Assembly: GCA_023374025.1 (NCBI GenBank)
Contig: SIJG01000238.1
Coordinates: 1 to 64,000, forward strand
Origin: Heterodera schachtii
Lineage: Eukaryota > Nematoda > Chromadorea > Rhabditida > Heteroderidae
Direction: 5' to 3'
DNA: 64,000 nt
Both the position numbers and the translations under genes were made by a program. Shown here in pieces: positions 61,501 through 64,000 of this stretch; the stretch's first letter is position 1, and the number at the start of each line of letters is the position of its first letter. The notes under the pieces were generated by a model. That model was not told the DNA's origin and made no database searches. It saw nothing but the letters and a program-made list of their open reading frames with translations.

Positions 61501-62810
61501 AAGGATATATTAATATTAATTTGCTTTATTTCAAATGATTATTTCGTTTTAAATAAACCCCAGAGCATATAAATGCAAAAACTGAAGATGTTCTTAATTG
61601 AACATGTTAATTAGAATAATTTTTTAAAGTAGCATTTTTTCTTTGCCACCCAATGTCAACAATTTTGGTAAATTATAATTATTTTTGATTTAAAAAATCT
61701 TTTGCATGTTAATATTTTTTTAAATTTAAAAAGATCATTAAAATTAATATTTTATATAATCGAATTTTATTTTATTGCTGATTTCCGCAGACAATGATTT
61801 TAAAAACTTTAACAATAATAAAAGAGAGATGTCAATGATGAATTCTGCAATAAAAATGAATTTTTAATTTTTGATTATTAGTAGTTTACTGATTTTCTCT
61901 CTTAATGTATGAATATTTAGCCTCATACCCGCATAAAACAAAATTATTTTAGTAAGTTTATAGTAAAAATTAATTAATAGAAAAAATATGATATACAACA
62001 TGACATAAAAGAACAGTAGAGGTCACATAATTCGAGACTGTGCTGTGACATTTATGTTCGTGTGAAATATTTTTGCGAAATTTGCTTATATTTACTATTA
62101 AAAATATTAATTTTTTATTATATATTAATATTTAAGCTTACTATTTTTCATTTCACCTTTGTTCTCTTTAGTAATAATTTTTTAATTTACTCTCATTTGT
62201 CTTTCATGTGCTTAAGAATGTTTTTCAATGAATAAATTAAAAATTTTAAAGCAGAATTTTTATTAATTTTAAAAGAGAAAAATATTTTCTTTAGCCAATA
62301 TTATCAAATTAACAAAGAAATGATTTGAATTATATTATAATTGCATAAATTAATTTTTTCTTATGTACTCTCACTTGAACACACGTGATTTGCTTCGTAA
62401 CGAAATTAATCATTTTTAAATTTGAACGTTATTCCATTTGTAAACAAATTTATTGTTTTATATTAATATTACTTAGTCTACATTGCTAAATAAGTAAAAA
62501 TTAATTTGCTTTTAATTTCAAAAATTTGTTCTGAAAATTTTAAATAAATATAAAAATAAAATTAGTTTTGGCATAATTATTTTATTTTTCCGTAATTATT
62601 ATTTAACTAAAATTTTCTTTATTCAATTTATAAATAAAAAGAAATTAAATTGGATTATGTAAATTTTTCATACATTTTCTTAGAAAATAATTTGGATTTT
62701 TTTATTTTCATACTTATAATTGGGGCTGGTATTTTGCAAAAAAAAATATTTGGTTTGATGATAATTAAAAAATAAGTTTATAATTAAAAATTACATACTT
62801 TTTGCGAAAT
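58541..62810. other. AT-rich stretch, no recognisable gene
   Basis: Over 4 kb of AT-rich, mostly T-biased DNA. One GC-richer island at 60652-60765 reads open on both strands (plus MALEFIDFVGSEGSGD; minus FRADEINEFESHKWMLP), so no strand can be chosen. Acceptor-like TTTTCAG and TTCCGCAG sites occur near 59347 and 61787 without clear exons. The frame at 58694-58897 is Lys/Ile-rich and probably chance. Confidence 0.45.
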
Positions 62811-62818
62811 CTAATTAT

Positions 62819-63177
62819 TAAAGCCCGGACTTTTACGCACGAAAATATCTTAAATAGGCACCTTAAATAGACACAAAATGTGAAAAAGGCATAAAAATGT
62901 CAAAAAAGGCACGAAAAACTGAAAAATGACAGCAAAAATCAACATTTTTCAAGCAAATAATTTTCGAAGAGACCTTTTTTTGCTCTTCGGCCTAATTTTT
63001 TTATATTCTATGTTATATCAACAATTTCAGAACCGGAGCGAAAAAAAAGAAAGAAATAATTTTTGCTATTTCAAAAAGTTGAGTTAGAAGCCTTAAACCA
63101 AATTAAAACTCGTTTTTGTGCGTATTAGGCCATAGCAACTTAACAAAAAAATGCATATGCCTCAAATCCGGGCTTTA
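62819..63177. mobile_element. hAT-like MITE with GGCAC/GGCAT words
   Basis: A 359-bp element. Left end TAAAGCCCGGACTTT; right end, read inward, TAAAGCCCGGATTTG. Flanks CTAATTAT (62811-62818) and ATAATTAT (63178-63185) agree in 7 of 8 bases, as for a hAT-type duplication. The left arm repeats AATAGGCACC, AAAAAGGCATAAAAATGTC and AAAAAAGGCACGAAAAAC words. There is no coding capacity. Confidence 0.75.
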
Positions 63178-63185
63178 ATAATTAT

Positions 63186-64000
63186 CTTAGTTAATTAAAT
63201 TTAAAAGTAATATTTTTTAAATAGTATTTTTATTAATATTTCTGTTTATCGGTTTACTTGTTTTTATTTTCGACTCTTTGAAGTAAACTAATTTCTTTTC
63301 AACCAATTTTTATTTAATTGATAGTTGTTCAGGAAAACGTAATGATTAAGTAACATATCAATGATTAAATTCAAATATCAAATTAAGATACTGAAGTGTC
63401 CATTTTCTATATGGACTTATTAATCAATAACAGAAAACCGTCCATCTATTAATTTGTAGTGTTGAGTTGCAAATCATTGGCCTCAACTGATAAGAAATTT
63501 TTGTGAAACCGTTTCTTTCTTTTTGTTGGGCCAATGATCGATTTTGTACAAATTTTTGCAAAAATCAATTTTCTTATTTTGGTGATGAGCAATCACGACG
63601 GACATCACGATATTATTTTCTCAAGTCAATAATTTTAAATGAAGTCAAAGCAAATAAGTAATCCTTTCAGTCACTCGACCCATAGTAGAATTCAGATTGA
63701 TATCATTTGTCCAATCTATTAATGTTTCCAAATGTTATCTTTTTAAAATTGACTATTTATCAAACCGGATTATTTTTGCATTTTTTAGGATTATCTACAG
63801 CAAATGTTTTGGGGTTTTTTGGCAAATGTATATTCACATGTTTGGCATTTTTATCAAACACAACTCTGTTCTATAAAATTTATATATGATGGTTCTCAAT
63901 GAAAAAAAAGCATTTTAATTATCTAAAGAATTCATTCATTTTAAAATATAAACTGCTTTTTCTTAATTATTAAAATTCTCTTAAATTCTAAATATAAATC
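63186..64000. other. AT-rich end of window, no recognisable gene
   Basis: AT-rich with a short inverted pair containing ATTGGCC near 63472 and 63530. The plus-strand frame 63707-63889 (60 codons, hydrophobic, begins MSNLLMFPNVIFLK) has no supporting signals. A gene continuing beyond the window cannot be excluded. Confidence 0.4.

Overview
The window is 64 kb of eukaryotic DNA, very AT-rich (about 80% by eye) and almost free of intact genes. It has no operons, no ribosome-binding sites and no bacterial-style gene packing. What can be recognised (short spliced-looking reading frames, a protein-kinase catalytic-loop fragment, a Ty3/gypsy integrase fragment, a FLYWCH-type Mutator-like transposase relic, many MITEs) points to an invertebrate animal or other AT-rich eukaryote. 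The sequence does not let me name the species.

Layout. 1-9.4 kb: A-rich intergenic DNA with GC-richer islands that read open in several frames. 9.4-10.4 kb: a foldback element followed by a 389-bp TA-target MITE. 12.25-13.07 kb: a deletion derivative of a Mutator-like element (MULE). 14.2-15.5 kb: repeat-rich stretch. 20.3-22.7 kb: a possible SINE, then GC-rich tandem repeats. 23.8-24.4 kb: a poly-A-tailed repeat end and a kinase fragment. 25.5-27.35 kb: a broken MULE transposase inserted in a gypsy integrase fragment. 33.2-33.8 kb: a foldback element. 35.6-37.7 kb: a pair of about 115-bp direct repeats. 38.5-38.7 kb: a long ATG-less open frame on the minus strand. 44.98-45.45 kb: the best gene candidate, a small spliced gene for a secreted protein. 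45.6-46.9 kb: two hAT-type MITEs. 48.5-49.6 kb: one complete foldback element and two orphan right ends. 50.7-51.4 and 55.1-55.7 kb: hAT-type MITEs carrying GC-rich hairpins. 52.9-53.5 kb: another foldback element. 57.8-58.5 kb: repeat with two more copies of the same hairpin. 62.8-63.2 kb: a last hAT-type MITE.

The main signal is a set of foldback elements (9446-9844, 33213-33826, 48487-48910, 52894-53544, plus orphan ends) that share the terminus GGTGCTAGGTCG and 8-9 bp target duplications but carry different arm sequences. In each, the last bases of the terminus (GGTCG or GGGCG) are repeated in tandem in front of an element-specific unit. The MULE elements at 12262-13058 and 25.7-27.16 kb follow the same rule (GGAC plus unit) and end in the similar CGTGACYGGAC. 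The broken FLYWCH-type MULE therefore identifies the probable type of transposase behind the whole group. A second group, with 8-bp duplications and TAG-type ends (hAT-like), shows the same habit of short subterminal repeats, and two of its members carry the GC-rich hairpin.

About nine tenths of the window is AT-rich DNA in which I recognise no gene. Several exon-like islands are listed with low confidence because they read open in more than one frame or strand.
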